Position numbers and translations under genes: made by a program. Shown one piece after another: positions 34,330 through 44,108 of a DNA stretch of 64,000 nt. Location: positions 37,021,741 through 37,085,740 of the forward strand of contig CM041465.1 in assembly GCA_023213395.1 (NCBI GenBank). Direction: 5' to 3'. Each line of letters begins with the position of its first letter. Within the stretch, counting starts at the first letter, position 1. The notes below the pieces were generated by a model. The model was given only the letters and a program-made list of their open reading frames with translations. It did not search any database and had not been told where the DNA came from. Source of the DNA: Cycas panzhihuaensis. Taxonomy: Eukaryota > Cycadophyta.

Positions 34330-35379
34330 CTGACAATATTGACACAAATTGACATAGGGCTTAACTTGAGTTTGAACTTCCATTTCCCGAGTCTTGAAAT
34401 TTTTCTGAAGATGATGTCATAAGCTTTGTCTTCAATCAAAACGCTGTAAAACCTATATGCTGTGTCTACTATGTTGCCTCCTGTTTCCTATTTGATGAAT
34501 CTTTCTTTGTGTTCCTGGTGAGAGTATGGTCTTCCTGAATCAAATATGATTACATGTGATTTCAACTCCATGAGGCGAGTAGATTCTTCCTTGTTTGTCT
34601 CCAAGTTTGCTAGGATGATTGACTTCTCGAGCCAATGATCACCTCCTTGAAAGGAAAGGAGCAACAATGATCCCTTTCCTAATTTTTCCTATTTGAATGC
34701 ATGTCCAGAACTAACAAGATGCCTTGTCCTCTCCATGTGACCCAAAAAATTCTTTGTACTAAGTATGATGAGAATTCTCATAATGATTATATGCACACAT
34801 TTCCCGACTATGGCTACACAAAAATGGAACATTACTTTGACATGATTGAACCTCATGATTAAGTAGCCTATCCGAAGCATACAACTAACTTGATGGATAA
34901 GATTTTGATCATATAATATTCTGCTTATGTTCCTTTTTTCTTTAAAAGAACCTTCTAAAGTTGTTGTAGGATATGCTGTCACAATTGGATCCTTGTCCTT
35001 TTGATACTCTTTTGCACTTCTTCAGGACCCGTTTCATGTACTTTTGCTAGTAGATTCCAAGCATCTTCAATTGAGTCAATATTTTGAAGAGTTTGGACAA
35101 GGAAGTGGTATGAAGGATGAAGGTTCTCCTTGTCGAAAGTTCCAACCATTGCATCAATGGCTATCCTATTTTTCTTTTTGAAGGTTACCTCCCCTTCTTC
35201 ATTAATTAAAACTCTTCTAAGCACAATGTTCCATAATCCTTTTATTCTAAAAACACATTCCATTTTAATTTTCCAAATCCGAAATTGACTCCAACATATT
35301 TAGGCAAAACTATGTTGGTGTTTGTTACCCAATGTTTATTCTTTCCTGGCACAAAGGTAATGACCTCACTTAACTCCAT
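34330..35379 (-). pseudogene. TRG-F Gag-like protein
   Basis: Minus-strand Gag starting MELSEVITFVPGKNKHWVTN at 35379, parallel to TRG-E. After a frameshift near 35275 the best open block (35263-34979) reads MECVFRIKGLWNIV, then VGTFDKENLHPSYHFLVQTL and EDAWNLLAKVHETGPEEVQK. Past further breaks, the C-terminal part at about 34690-34380 reads GGDHWLEKSIILANLETNKE, LMELKSHVIIFDSG and EDKAYDIIFRKISRLGKW. That C-terminal part is conserved in TRG-I (63059-63406). No zinc knuckle or enzyme domain is seen. It is non-functional in this copy. Confidence 0.83.
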
Positions 35380-35854
35380 ATTGTGTGGCTAATATGAGCA
35401 AGAGATCATTCCCCAAAATTTATGTCTTCATAGCTATGATAAGCCAAATATCACTACCAAATAATTTGTCCTCCCCTTGCTATCAATCAAATTTTGATCA
35501 AAGTCTCCTTTGCTTGCCTTAGACAAATCTGAAATCACAGGGGATGGCAACAAAACATCTTCTCATGAGGCAATTAATATAGGCCACACTGCTGCTGAGA
35601 GTGATAGGTTATGTGAGACACCAGGAGCTCCAATAATACATCACAAATCATCTCAGAGGCTCATACATCAGAAGTAGTCATGTTAGATGCTTCTACTTCA
35701 CATGAAACAAACAAAGTATATCATGCTACAAGAAATCTGAAGGTTGAAAAATTGCAAACTAGTAGGAAAGATCTCACTATAACTTTTGCTGAAGAGACAC
35801 TACAAAATCATCAAGTAATAATAGTTTGCCAGAAATGCCTGCTAATGAAGCTTT

Positions 35855-36062
35855 GCTAACTATGGCCTGCGTTTTAGCAAGTACAGAATTATTATTATCG
35901 GCAACATACAAAATTTCCTGAACAAGTATTGCCACTGGAAGATGTTCAAAGTCTGGGTCCTGGCAAAGAATTTCAATATCTCGAAGTTTAGCAAGGTAGA
36001 AATCTCTTTCCTTCTCCTGATTGTCTACTTAAAGCTTTAGTTCTATGATCTGTTCATTCATG
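35855..36062 (-). pseudogene. Captured fragment of a plant EB1 (microtubule plus-end protein) gene
   Basis: About 69 codons on the minus strand, the same strand as TRG-F. They read NEQIIELKL, a stop, VDNQ, then EKERDFYLAKLRDIEILCQ, DPDFEHLPVAILVQEILYVA and DNNNSVLAKTQAIVS. I recognise this as the C-terminal EB homology domain of plant EB1, which dimerises and binds partner proteins at microtubule plus ends. The N-terminal calponin-homology domain is absent. One TAA codon interrupts it. It lies in the leader of a retroelement, between primer site and gag, so it is a transduplicated host fragment and not a gene in its own place. Identification is from memory of the family. Confidence 0.82.
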
Positions 36063-36346
36063 GATTGAACTTGTGCTCAACTTGAACAATAAAAACATCA
36101 AGGAAGAGGATGGCGTGGATACAACTGTCCTTAATAATCAGACTCCCATTATCCTCCAAAACTTAGACTCAACTAGCACCCAATAACTTCAGAAAGTTAT
36201 TCTTATACAACATAGCATATACAAGTATGAATACTTTAGCAGAGCTCGCATATAAGCACTATACATTGAAGATATCATCCATTGTGTGAAGATAGACCTG
36301 CATACGTGGTATTCTATGAAAAGAACCAGGGTGAAAGATAGCAACT

Positions 36347-37086
36347 CTAATGCATAGACCTGGAAGGCTTTGGAAATGACATCATCATGATGAGAAACAT
36401 GATTTCAACAATTACATCAGTTGTATATGTGAGGGCCAACAATCCAGCCATTCTAGTAGAACCTCCTTCAAATATCAACCCCAGGCGACAAGCTGTATGC
36501 TGGTCAAGTGAATGCTTAGACGACAAAATTTGAATCTTTGAGGCAAGTGAATCTTTGGAAACACTCCAAACATCAACACATGAACGGTATACAAAATCAA
36601 AACATGACCTGAATGGACCTCGAGAAAGTATAAATGAATCAAATGTTCCACCCAAACAAACCAGGGAAAGGAGATGAGCTTCTTTGGTGGAATTAATAGT
36701 GCCTGCAGACACAGAGCATGATCCAAATTGCAGAATCCATACAAGTCATTCTTATTATCACGCATAAGCCTGTCAACTACCCTAGTCATAGAGGACATCC
36801 AGGGAAACTCAATTATCGTTCATTCTCTGCAGTTTTTGATTAGACCAAATCTTCCAAACTCTCGACGTTCTTCATGAGAACTATCACCAATGTGGGTCCT
36901 CCTACGTCGACTTACAGAGCCAAGGTGATTGTTCCAAATGGCGTGATGGTTAACAGTATCTGAGTCAATGTCTTCAACAACAGACAACTTGATCCAAGGT
37001 TTCTCTTTGTTAATAATGGAGCGTCTAAATCCTCTATTAGCTGAGAAGGAGAGACGCTTAGATGGAGTAATCTGGGCAGTTCACAA
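36347..37086 (-). other. Gene-like sequence of unknown origin in the TRG-F leader
   Basis: Minus-strand open stretches: about 37080-36835 reads TPSKRLSFSANRGFRRSIIN, KEKPWIKLSVVEDIDSDTVN, HHAIWNNHLGSVSRRRRTHI and REFGRFGLIKNCRE; about 36798-36700 reads MTRVVDRLMRDNKNDLYGFC; 36712-36347 is a 121-codon frame with CLGGTFDSFILSRGPF and HTACRLGLIFEGGSTRMAGL. No counterpart exists in TRG-E, D or I. Composition and clean frames suggest host coding sequence captured together with or next to the EB1 piece. I do not recognise the protein. Confidence 0.45.
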
Positions 37087-37542
37087 ATAAAACCTCCTCA
37101 CACCAAGCCTAGGCAACAACAATTCTTCCGCCTTAATGGTCATAAAAGGTAAAGGAGTATTTACCTTTTTCATCCCAATATTTACTTAGAACTGGTGGAA
37201 AGCTAGGGTTTTACCAACCCTAAATCAATTAACAAACACAGGCAGGTGGATTTTCACAAACGTGTTATAAAAAGCACTGATCCAATGAACAACCTCAAAC
37301 ATCAATTCTTAAAACAACTTTAATGTGATTGCTTCTCCATACATGTTGGCATCAATCTCCAAGATAAACGATAACACAATAAAGAAGTGATATTACCTGG
37401 CACACAGGGCCTTGAACCATCTCTTTTAATTTGATCTCCAGATCTGGTAACTGACTTGACGGAGCCACCTCCTTGCTTGAACACTTTGTCCTTTACTGGA
37501 CTTCTTCTCTCTGAATCTTCTTCTTACTGCAGGATGGCCTAC

Positions 37543-37552
37543 TCTGATACCA
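37543..37552 (-). promoter_or_regulatory. TRG-F primer binding site
   Basis: tctgatacca against the 5' LTR, i.e. TGGTATCAGA on the element strand, tRNA-Met type. Confidence 0.9.
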
Positions 37553-37943
37553 TGTTAGATTTTAACATGGAAAGTATTCAACTCCAACAATATCAATGAA
37601 CAAAGCAATGTTTGTATTATATAACACAAACAGATTATATCAGAACATTAATGCACCATAGACTCAACATGAGTCCCAATGATGACTTGTTTTCATACAC
37701 TACCTCAACCACCTTTACATACAAAATAGGTGGGAGAACATACAAGAGATGTAATGCATGTGGGACAATTACCTCTAACCTAACCAATGACATTGCACCA
37801 ACTAACTAACCAATGAGCTTCTATCTTCCCACATAATATATACTAATAAATGACTCTTAGACCCTAATACTTAGGACTATGACTATTGACCCTAAGACAC
37901 ACTTACTTAGACACATACAACGTTAAACATTATACTCTTAACA
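37553..37943 (-). repeat. TRG-F 5' LTR
   Basis: 391 bp, TGTTAGATTTTAACATGG...ATACTCTTAACA, followed by the target duplication TTCTA at 37944-37948. Confidence 0.95.
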
Positions 37944-37948
37944 TTCTA

Positions 37949-39216
37949 TACCACTTGCTCATGTTGCCCTTGCTGTGTTCAATGAATATGATGAAATTGC
38001 ACTCTCCTTTTTACACCTTTCCTATGAGGACAATATTGATTGGAATATTGAGCTTGCTACCACTTCTGTTGAAGCCTGGGACATAATCTGTGCATCGTGC
38101 AAAAGGAAGGACAATGCTAGAACTGTCATGCTCAAAGCACAACTCTACTCCATACCATATGCAAGATCAATTGCAGTTCACTTGACTCAAATCAAGTTAA
38201 TCAAGAACCAGTTAAGTGTTGTGGGATAGCCACTTGAAGATAGTGATTTGATATCTTGTATTGTGAACATATTGCCATCTGGATATAATTTTCTTATATC
38301 TAATCTGTCTCATTCCAATTGTCTTACCACATTGGATTCAACACTTTTGAAGGACTTCTGCTTCAAGAGGAATGCATTCTAAACAAACTTGGAGATTTGG
38401 GTGTCTCCTCATCAATTCCTACCTTCGTTGCACGACATAAGGGGAAACAATAGCGTTCACACCTTAATCAACAGTTTGGTTCAATGAATTTGAACCAACA
38501 TCCATATCAATAGTGTCAACAATGCCATTAATGTCCTAATCAAATTGTTTTTGGCCACATTGCACCCGATTATAAGAAGAAGAAAGTTGACTTGCGACAA
38601 CAACAGAACCAAAACCGCCCTACAACTCAGGGCTGTTAGAACCATGGACATGGAAATTACCAAGCACCCAAAAGGCAGAACCAGAATGCCCCTCAAGGCA
38701 ATCAACAAAACTGAAACTGCAACCAAAGATAGAATCAAAATCAAGGGGGCCACATGGCCAATTCATAGAACTCGTTCTTTGCTACCTCTACAACACATTA
38801 TTATGACAAATCTTGGTTGATAGATTTCAGAGCCTCTCATCACATGATAGGTTTTGGAGGTCTACTTACATATACAAGGCTAGTTTAGGATTAATCAGTT
38901 ACATTTGGTGATGATGGTGTTCTTGAGGTTGCCAAGATTGACAATGCTCCCATATCTTTGAAAGATCTAACATTAGACATCACCTTAATAATGTTTTCTA
39001 TGTCCCTAGCATGACACGCAATCAGGTATCTATTAGCCAGATAAACAAGAAAAAGTTTGCTATCTTATTTAGCCACCTTGGGAAATGTTTGATTACTGAT
39101 TTGAATGGCAATTTGATTGCCTCTGGATATGAGGACCAATGTTTGTATAACCTTGATGCAATTTCAAGACCTATATTTCTACAAAATGATAGTGGCACTT
39201 GTAGCAACATAACTTT
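37949..39216 (+). pseudogene. Cop-4 gag (rest) and protease
   Basis: Continuation of Cop-4 after TRG-F: Gag core at 37975-38229 (EYDEIALSFLHLSYEDNIDW, SVEAWDIICASCKRKDNART), a degenerate zinc knuckle near 38535-38580 (FGHIAPDYKKKK), protease at 38805-38870 (SWLIDFRASHHMIG, with DSGA changed to DFRA), and GAG-pre-integrase at 39011-39210 (HLGKCLITDLNGN, EDQCLYNLD). Frameshifts occur between blocks. The frame is cut at 39216 by Gyp-2 and resumes at 59780. Confidence 0.88.
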
Positions 39217-39766
39217 TGTAGTGGAAGCTTTTAACTTATTTCAGAAATAACATAGAGATTCACAAATACTGATCTAATATATGCTCAAATAGATCTCATC
39301 AATCTCAAATAATAATGAATTATTGGAAATTCACCATAAACATCGAAGTAAACTAATGGAAATAGTAGAAATAAAAGGTAAATATATTGTCCAAGAATAA
39401 TACTAGAAAGTACAAAAATATACAACAAAATGTCCTTACTGAATGCTTGTCCCTTCGAGACAGGATTCCTCCAAATATCTCAGGCCAACAGGCCGAGTCA
39501 ACTGCAGTCCTAACATCGAAAATATGGAAGAGATCAACTGAAAATGATGATTCAAAATGAGGGCTTTGATCCCTATTTATAATGGTCAATTATTATCCAG
39601 CTTGAAGTCGGCCAGAATTGGGACAATTTATTGGGAGTGAACCATGAATGAAGTCGGCTAGAAGACATGCTTACAGGTCGGCCAATACTCCCATTCCTGC
39701 GCTCATTTCTGGGGTTTTAAGTCGGTTGATAGACCCCTAAAGAGAGGGTTTTCCTCGAATGCAAGA
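39217..39766 (-). repeat. Gyp-2 3' LTR
   Basis: 550 bp, TGTAGTGGAAGCTTTTAAC...CCTCGAATGCAAGA. It is about 175 bp longer than the right copy, which has a deletion between 'aataat' and 'tttataatgg'. Confidence 0.85.
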
Positions 39767-39789
39767 AGTCCCCCCTCCCCCTTAAAACC

Positions 39790-40311
39790 ATGCTTTACCC
39801 TCAAAGCATTGGTAGCTTTGGAAACAGTTGTATCCACTTGTTTGACTCCCATGTCGTGTCTTTTGCATCGAACATCCGTCGCTTTATGAGATACTCTTTG
39901 ACTTGTCTTGTTTGAAGTTGCTTGGTGTAAATTTGGAGTATCCCTTCCAGTTCTAGTATAATCTTTCCTTCTTCATTGAGTTCTAAAAGGGATGTCTGTG
40001 GTACTATTTTGTCGCCAATCTTTTTCTTTAGGCATGAAACATGAAAAGTGTCATGGATCTTGCTTGTGTCGATAACTTAAGTTTGTAGGCTACTTTCCTG
40101 ATTTTGTCAAATACTTGATATGGTCCAAAATATCGAGGAGTGAGCTTTTGTGTATTCGTTTTGCTTAATGACGCCTGTTTGTATGGTTGCAATCAGAGAA
40201 AAACCCAATCATCCTTTTGGAAGCTCCTTTTGGATCGCTACACATGTGCTTGCTGCTTCATTCTATTCCTTGCCATCGCCAAATTATCCTTAAGAATTCT
40301 AATCGTATCAT
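39790..40311 (-). pseudogene. Gyp-2 integrase C-terminal domain and chromodomain-like tail
   Basis: Minus-strand end of the Gyp-2 polyprotein, left of the copia tandem. It reads about 40300-40090 as the integrase C-terminal region (basic, then KLTPRYFGPYQVFDKIRKVA), and near 39930-39820 as EYLIKRRMFDAKDTTWESNK. The last phrase matches the end of a chromodomain (Y-L-I-K-W...D-x-T-W-E), here with W changed to R. The frame is cut at 40311 by the tandem insertion and continues at 55250 on the other side. Frameshifts are present. Confidence 0.75.
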
Positions 40312-40316
40312 CCATT
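40312..40316. repeat. Target-site duplication of the Cop-5/Cop-6 tandem, left copy (CCATT)
   Basis: CCATT directly before TGTGAAAAG, repeated at 55245-55249 directly after ...GGTTTAACA. Confidence 0.97.
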
Positions 40317-40870
40317 TGTGAAAAGAGGCTAAATGGCCTCACAGTCCCAAGATCTAGAAACTAGGATCACTCTAGTTCTAGAAGCACAAATACTAACAAG
40401 TATAATATTCTCAAGGTAAAGAGAAAACATAAGAGACAAAACATAAATGAAGGAGCAAGAGAAAATGATACCCAATATGTGGAGTTGGAATTGGTCCAAC
40501 CTCCAAAGAATAACCAGTTTGATTAGCAACCGACGGCATAACAATGTCTGACTCAACTCTCTTATGAGACAATGAGAAGAGGTCTCATTATATACAGTGA
40601 GATGAGAGACCTAAGGCCTTGGATGTTTGACAAGTGTCAAACATCCAAGATACATGCCTTGCATGTAGGACATGTGTCCTTTTGGGCTCTGATGTGAGCA
40701 AAAATGCATGAGGGTCCATTTGACCCTTTAGTGACAACGTTGTGTCACTAGAAAGTATGTGGGTGTGCACTTTATCACTTAAGTGATAAGTCACCCCTAA
40801 AGTACAAAAGTACACATATTACATAAAAATTAAAGTACAATATCTTAACATGTAAACATAAGGTTTAACA
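40317..40870 (-). repeat. Left outer LTR of the tandem (3' LTR of Cop-5)
   Basis: TGTGAAAAGAGGC...AAGGTTTAACA, 554 bp, with the purine tract (reverse of ccccccctta) at 40871-40880. It holds the 32-bp hairpin (40618-40649) and the palindrome ttatcacttaagtgataa near 40775. Confidence 0.96.
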
Positions 40871-41990
40871 CCCCCCCTTACTGTTTACAATGCTAAGTCG
40901 GACACCAAGACCATCTCTGAATTTTACAAACTTTTTTCTACCAAGAGGCTTGGTAAAGATGTTTGCTGTCTGCCCCTCTGTAGGTTTGTACTGGAGGTTG
41001 ATCTCACCATTCTGCACATGCTCTCTGATGAAGTGATGGTGAACCTCGATGTGTTTTGTCCGTGTATGAAAAATTGAATTCTTGGCTAACTTGAGTACAC
41101 TTTGATTGTCGCAATGTATCCTGGTGGGGTGACCCTGCTCAAGTCCAAGTTCCTCAAGAATCCGTTGTAGCCAGATAGCCTCACAAGGCTACCGACTACG
41201 ACTTTGTACTTTGCTTCGGTGGAGGACAAGGTAACATTGGGTTGCTTCTTGCAACTCCACGAAACAACTGTTGAACCAAGGGAAAAATAGTATCCCGAGG
41301 TTGATCTCCTGCTATCTTGGCAACTTGCCCAATCAGAATCTGAGAACCCTTCCAGAGTGAAGTTCTCATTATGTGCATACTCAAGGCCATGCTGCAATGT
41401 GCCTTTGATGCACTTAAGTATGCGTTTGGCTGCATTCCAATGTATCTGATTGGGTTGAGACATGTATCGTGAGCAAATCCCATATGCAAATGAAATGTCT
41501 GGTCGAGTGTTGGTGAGATAAATGAGAGTCCCAATCAACTGCCGGTAAAGTGTGGGATCTACCGGTGCAGCTTCCTCATTGAGAGTAAGCTTAGATCCAT
41601 TCTCCATTGGTGTAGGCGTTGGTTTGCAGTTGTGCATCCTGAACCACTGCAAAATGTCTCAAGAATATTTCACTTGGGAGATGAAGATATAGCCTGGCTG
41701 TTGCCATATCTCAAAGCCTAAAAAGTAATGGAGAAGTCCAAGATCTGTCATCTCAAAACTTCTCCTCAAGTCATCTTGGAGAATGTGAATCATGTTAGTG
41801 TCACTACCAGTGATCACTAAGTCATCTACATACAAGGCAACAAAAATGACATGGTTCTTTTCATTTTTATATATCTGATTAGATTTGAAGTAGATCGATG
41901 AAACCCATGTCTCAAGAAGTAATCATCGATCTTTGAGTACCATGCTCTTGGAGCTTGTTTCAAGCCATATAACGCCTTTTTTAGGCGATA

Positions 41991-42254
41991 TGTTACATGC
42001 TTTTCCTGTAACCAAATCAATATAAAGAAATATACAGAGAAATAGAAGAAATAAGATGAAAGAAGAAGGTAGGGTTCCGAAGAACATCCATTAACATATC
42101 ATTGTATCATATTCTCCTCTTTACAATAGAGTGGGGTATATATAACACTCACCCCCATATTATTATATTCCTACCTTTATATCAACCAATCCTATTAATC
42201 CTCATATGATGGAGGGTCATAGCCCTCTCTAACATGTGGTGTAGGCTCACCACA
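41991..42254 (-). repeat. TRG-C 3' LTR
   Basis: 264 bp, TGTTACATGCTTTTCC...GGCTCACCACA; TATA-like gtatatataacac near 42127-42139. The purine tract follows at 42255-42270 (reverse of ttccctctcccctt). Confidence 0.97.
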
Positions 42255-42274
42255 TTCCCTCTCCCCTTAGATGC

Positions 42275-43051
42275 TTAGCCTCGAGCATCACGATACATAG
42301 ATGCATGTGACCACCTCCTACTATTGGTGTCCAACTTATAGGTCCATCGAAGGTTGTTTGAAAATCTGCGTATAGAATAAGGATCTATCCATCCCAAGTA
42401 GATCTTTATGTGTCTAGCATCTCTATAACCTCGGAACCTCAAGCTTGAATGATTTGTATGCTTGCGGTACTTAGTTTGTGAGGGCTTTATATAATACGTG
42501 CGTCGATGCTGAGTCTCTTGATAATGTGGGTGTCGATAAGGTCCCACTTTGGTATGTGCTCCAACTTTTGATGAGTGATGGTCTTCCTTGTCCTTGACTA
42601 CAACTGGTGGTGTGGAATGACAAACAGTTTCTACTGTGTTACCCTGTTGCTCCTTTTCTCCCTTATCATCTTTCTTTTGCTCTTGACTTTGAGGAGTGAG
42701 GGGAATTCCTTGTTCCACCTTACGATTATATTTCTCAAGTATTTGACGAGCTTCTTGTTTATCTTGCTCAAGGCTTTGCATCTGATTCCACCAAGAAGCA
42801 TCATATTTGTTACAGATATCATGTTGTAGCTAGAAAAATGTCTTAAATGGACTAAATGCACCATACCACTCCTTAAACCAAAGGTAAGCCTCTCCTTGTC
42901 GATATAATGAGGCAACTTTAGTCATCTCTTTATTGCTTCTGTAGTCGGCATCAAGTGATTTTAAATATAGATGCATGTCTCTAACCCAATCATCTATAGA
43001 AAGAGTCCCATCTGCATTAAATATACGAGGTATGGGCCTTTTTGTATCCAT
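42275..43051 (-). pseudogene. TRG-C Gag-like protein (one stop codon)
   Basis: Single minus-strand frame of 259 codons from MDTKRPIPRIFNADGTLSID (43051) to RDARG, stopping just before the purine tract. Residues 10-75 look like a Retrotrans_gag-type domain (WVRDMHLYLKSL, EAYLWFKEWYGAF). After one in-frame TAG (about 42827-42829) the frame goes on with a charged helical part (MQSLEQDKQEARQILEKYNR), a Gln/Glu/Lys-rich linker and a basic Tyr/Arg-rich tail (RRTYYIKPSQTKYRKHTNHS). There is no zinc knuckle and no relation to the TRG-D/E/F Gag. Its length fits the TR-GAG class. With one TAG it is nearly intact; TAG may stand for a glutamine codon CAG. Confidence 0.85.
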
Positions 43052-43830
43052 GATAATATAGATGTTAGAGAGATTAGGGGTGTCTATAGCCTGTTATCCC
43101 CTAATTTGTTTTTTACAAAATTATATATTGGGTGCCACGAGCAATGGTTTTGAGACCACGATCTAAATGGCTAAGGAAATATAATATGAAACATTTGATT
43201 TCAAAAAATTATTTTTGAAACAAAATATTGCTCAAAAGTACATAAAATATGGGTAAAAATCATGGCCACTAAAATACGATTCCAACGGTTTAGACAGAAT
43301 CAAATTCTGATGTCTAAATCAAAAGTTATAGCTGTTTAAGAAATTTGTTGCTAGGGTTTCTAAGGACTGTAATAGTACCTTCTAATAAAATGCCAATAAC
43401 TCTCTGCTCTGACCTTTGATTAACCTCAAACCACTTCCATTGGAAAGAAAATTTAAAAACGCACAGAATCAAAAAAAATTTGAGGTCATTTGGACACCTG
43501 TAGCCAAAGTTATGGCTCTTTGAAGTTGAGGTTGCAGATCTGTCCCAAAAATACGTCAACGGAAAGTAGGTTGAAATAAAATTGGTTACGATTTCTGCAA
43601 CTTTTCGCCAAAACCAGCACTATGACCTCTCAAAATTTATGGCATGGGCCCTTTCGTCTCGAATTCTTTGACGTTTCCTCATGAATCTTTCGTCTTTGAT
43701 CCCAATGAGTAGAACTTTCGTATGGCAAAACCCTTGAAAAAAAACGTTTGGCCAAAAATGAATCCCTAGCTCTTGTATGGATCAGAAAATGACTTTGATC
43801 TTTCGGGCAGCTTTCCACAATCGCAATGCA
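43052..43830 (-). other. TRG-C leader
   Basis: About 780 bp between gag and the primer site with no conserved ORF. 43190-43660 is homologous to the TRG-D leader at about 29370-29850. Confidence 0.85.
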
Positions 43831-43842
43831 GCTCTGATACCA
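43831..43842 (-). promoter_or_regulatory. TRG-C primer binding site
   Basis: gctctgatacca, i.e. TGGTATCAGAGC on the element strand, two bases from the 5' LTR. Confidence 0.96.
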
Positions 43843-43844
43843 CT

Positions 43845-44108
43845 TGTTACATGCTTTTCCTGTAACCAAATCAATATAAAGAAATATACAGAGAAATAGA
43901 AGAAATAAGATGAAAGAAGAAGGTAGGGTTCCGAAGAACATCCATTAACATATCATTGTATCATATTCTCCTCTTTACAATAGAGTGGGGTATATATAAC
44001 ACTCATCCCCATATTATTATATTCCTACCTTTATATCAACCAATCCTATTAATCCTCATATGATGGAGGGTCATAGCCCTCTCTAACATGTGGTGTAGGC
44101 TCACCACA
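43845..44108 (-). repeat. TRG-C 5' LTR
   Basis: 264 bp. The only difference seen from the left copy is cactcaccccc versus cactcatcccc. Confidence 0.97.

Larger units (their letters stand above)
33894..37943 (-). mobile_element. TRG-F: gag-only LTR element with captured host sequence, inside Cop-4
   Basis: Minus-strand 4.05-kb element with LTRs of 390 and 391 bp, a perfect 5-bp target duplication TTCTA, primer site, purine tract (reverse of cctccccttaa at 34284-34294) and one Gag-like region. It has no pol domain. LTRs differ at roughly 15 of 390 positions by eye. The LTR family is the same as TRG-E. The leader carries an EB1 gene fragment. Confidence 0.93.
41991..44108 (-). mobile_element. 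TRG-C: young gag-only LTR element inside Cop-5
   Basis: Minus-strand, 2118 bp, with 264-bp LTRs that differ at one position, a perfect 5-bp target duplication CGATA (41986-41990 and 44109-44113), a perfect primer site and a purine tract. Removing it makes the Cop-5 RT identical in layout to Cop-6 (ggcgatatacaaaatgctcc at 49141). Between the LTRs lies one Gag-like frame and a leader; there is no pol. Confidence 0.97.

Noticed and set aside
35855-36062. EB1 segment as a functional host gene
   Set aside because: It has a stop codon, lacks the N-terminal domain and lies between the primer site and gag of an LTR element.
43831-43842. Repeated gctctgatacca motifs as fragments of tRNA genes
   Set aside because: They are 12-base primer binding sites next to LTRs; no cloverleaf-forming sequence surrounds them.
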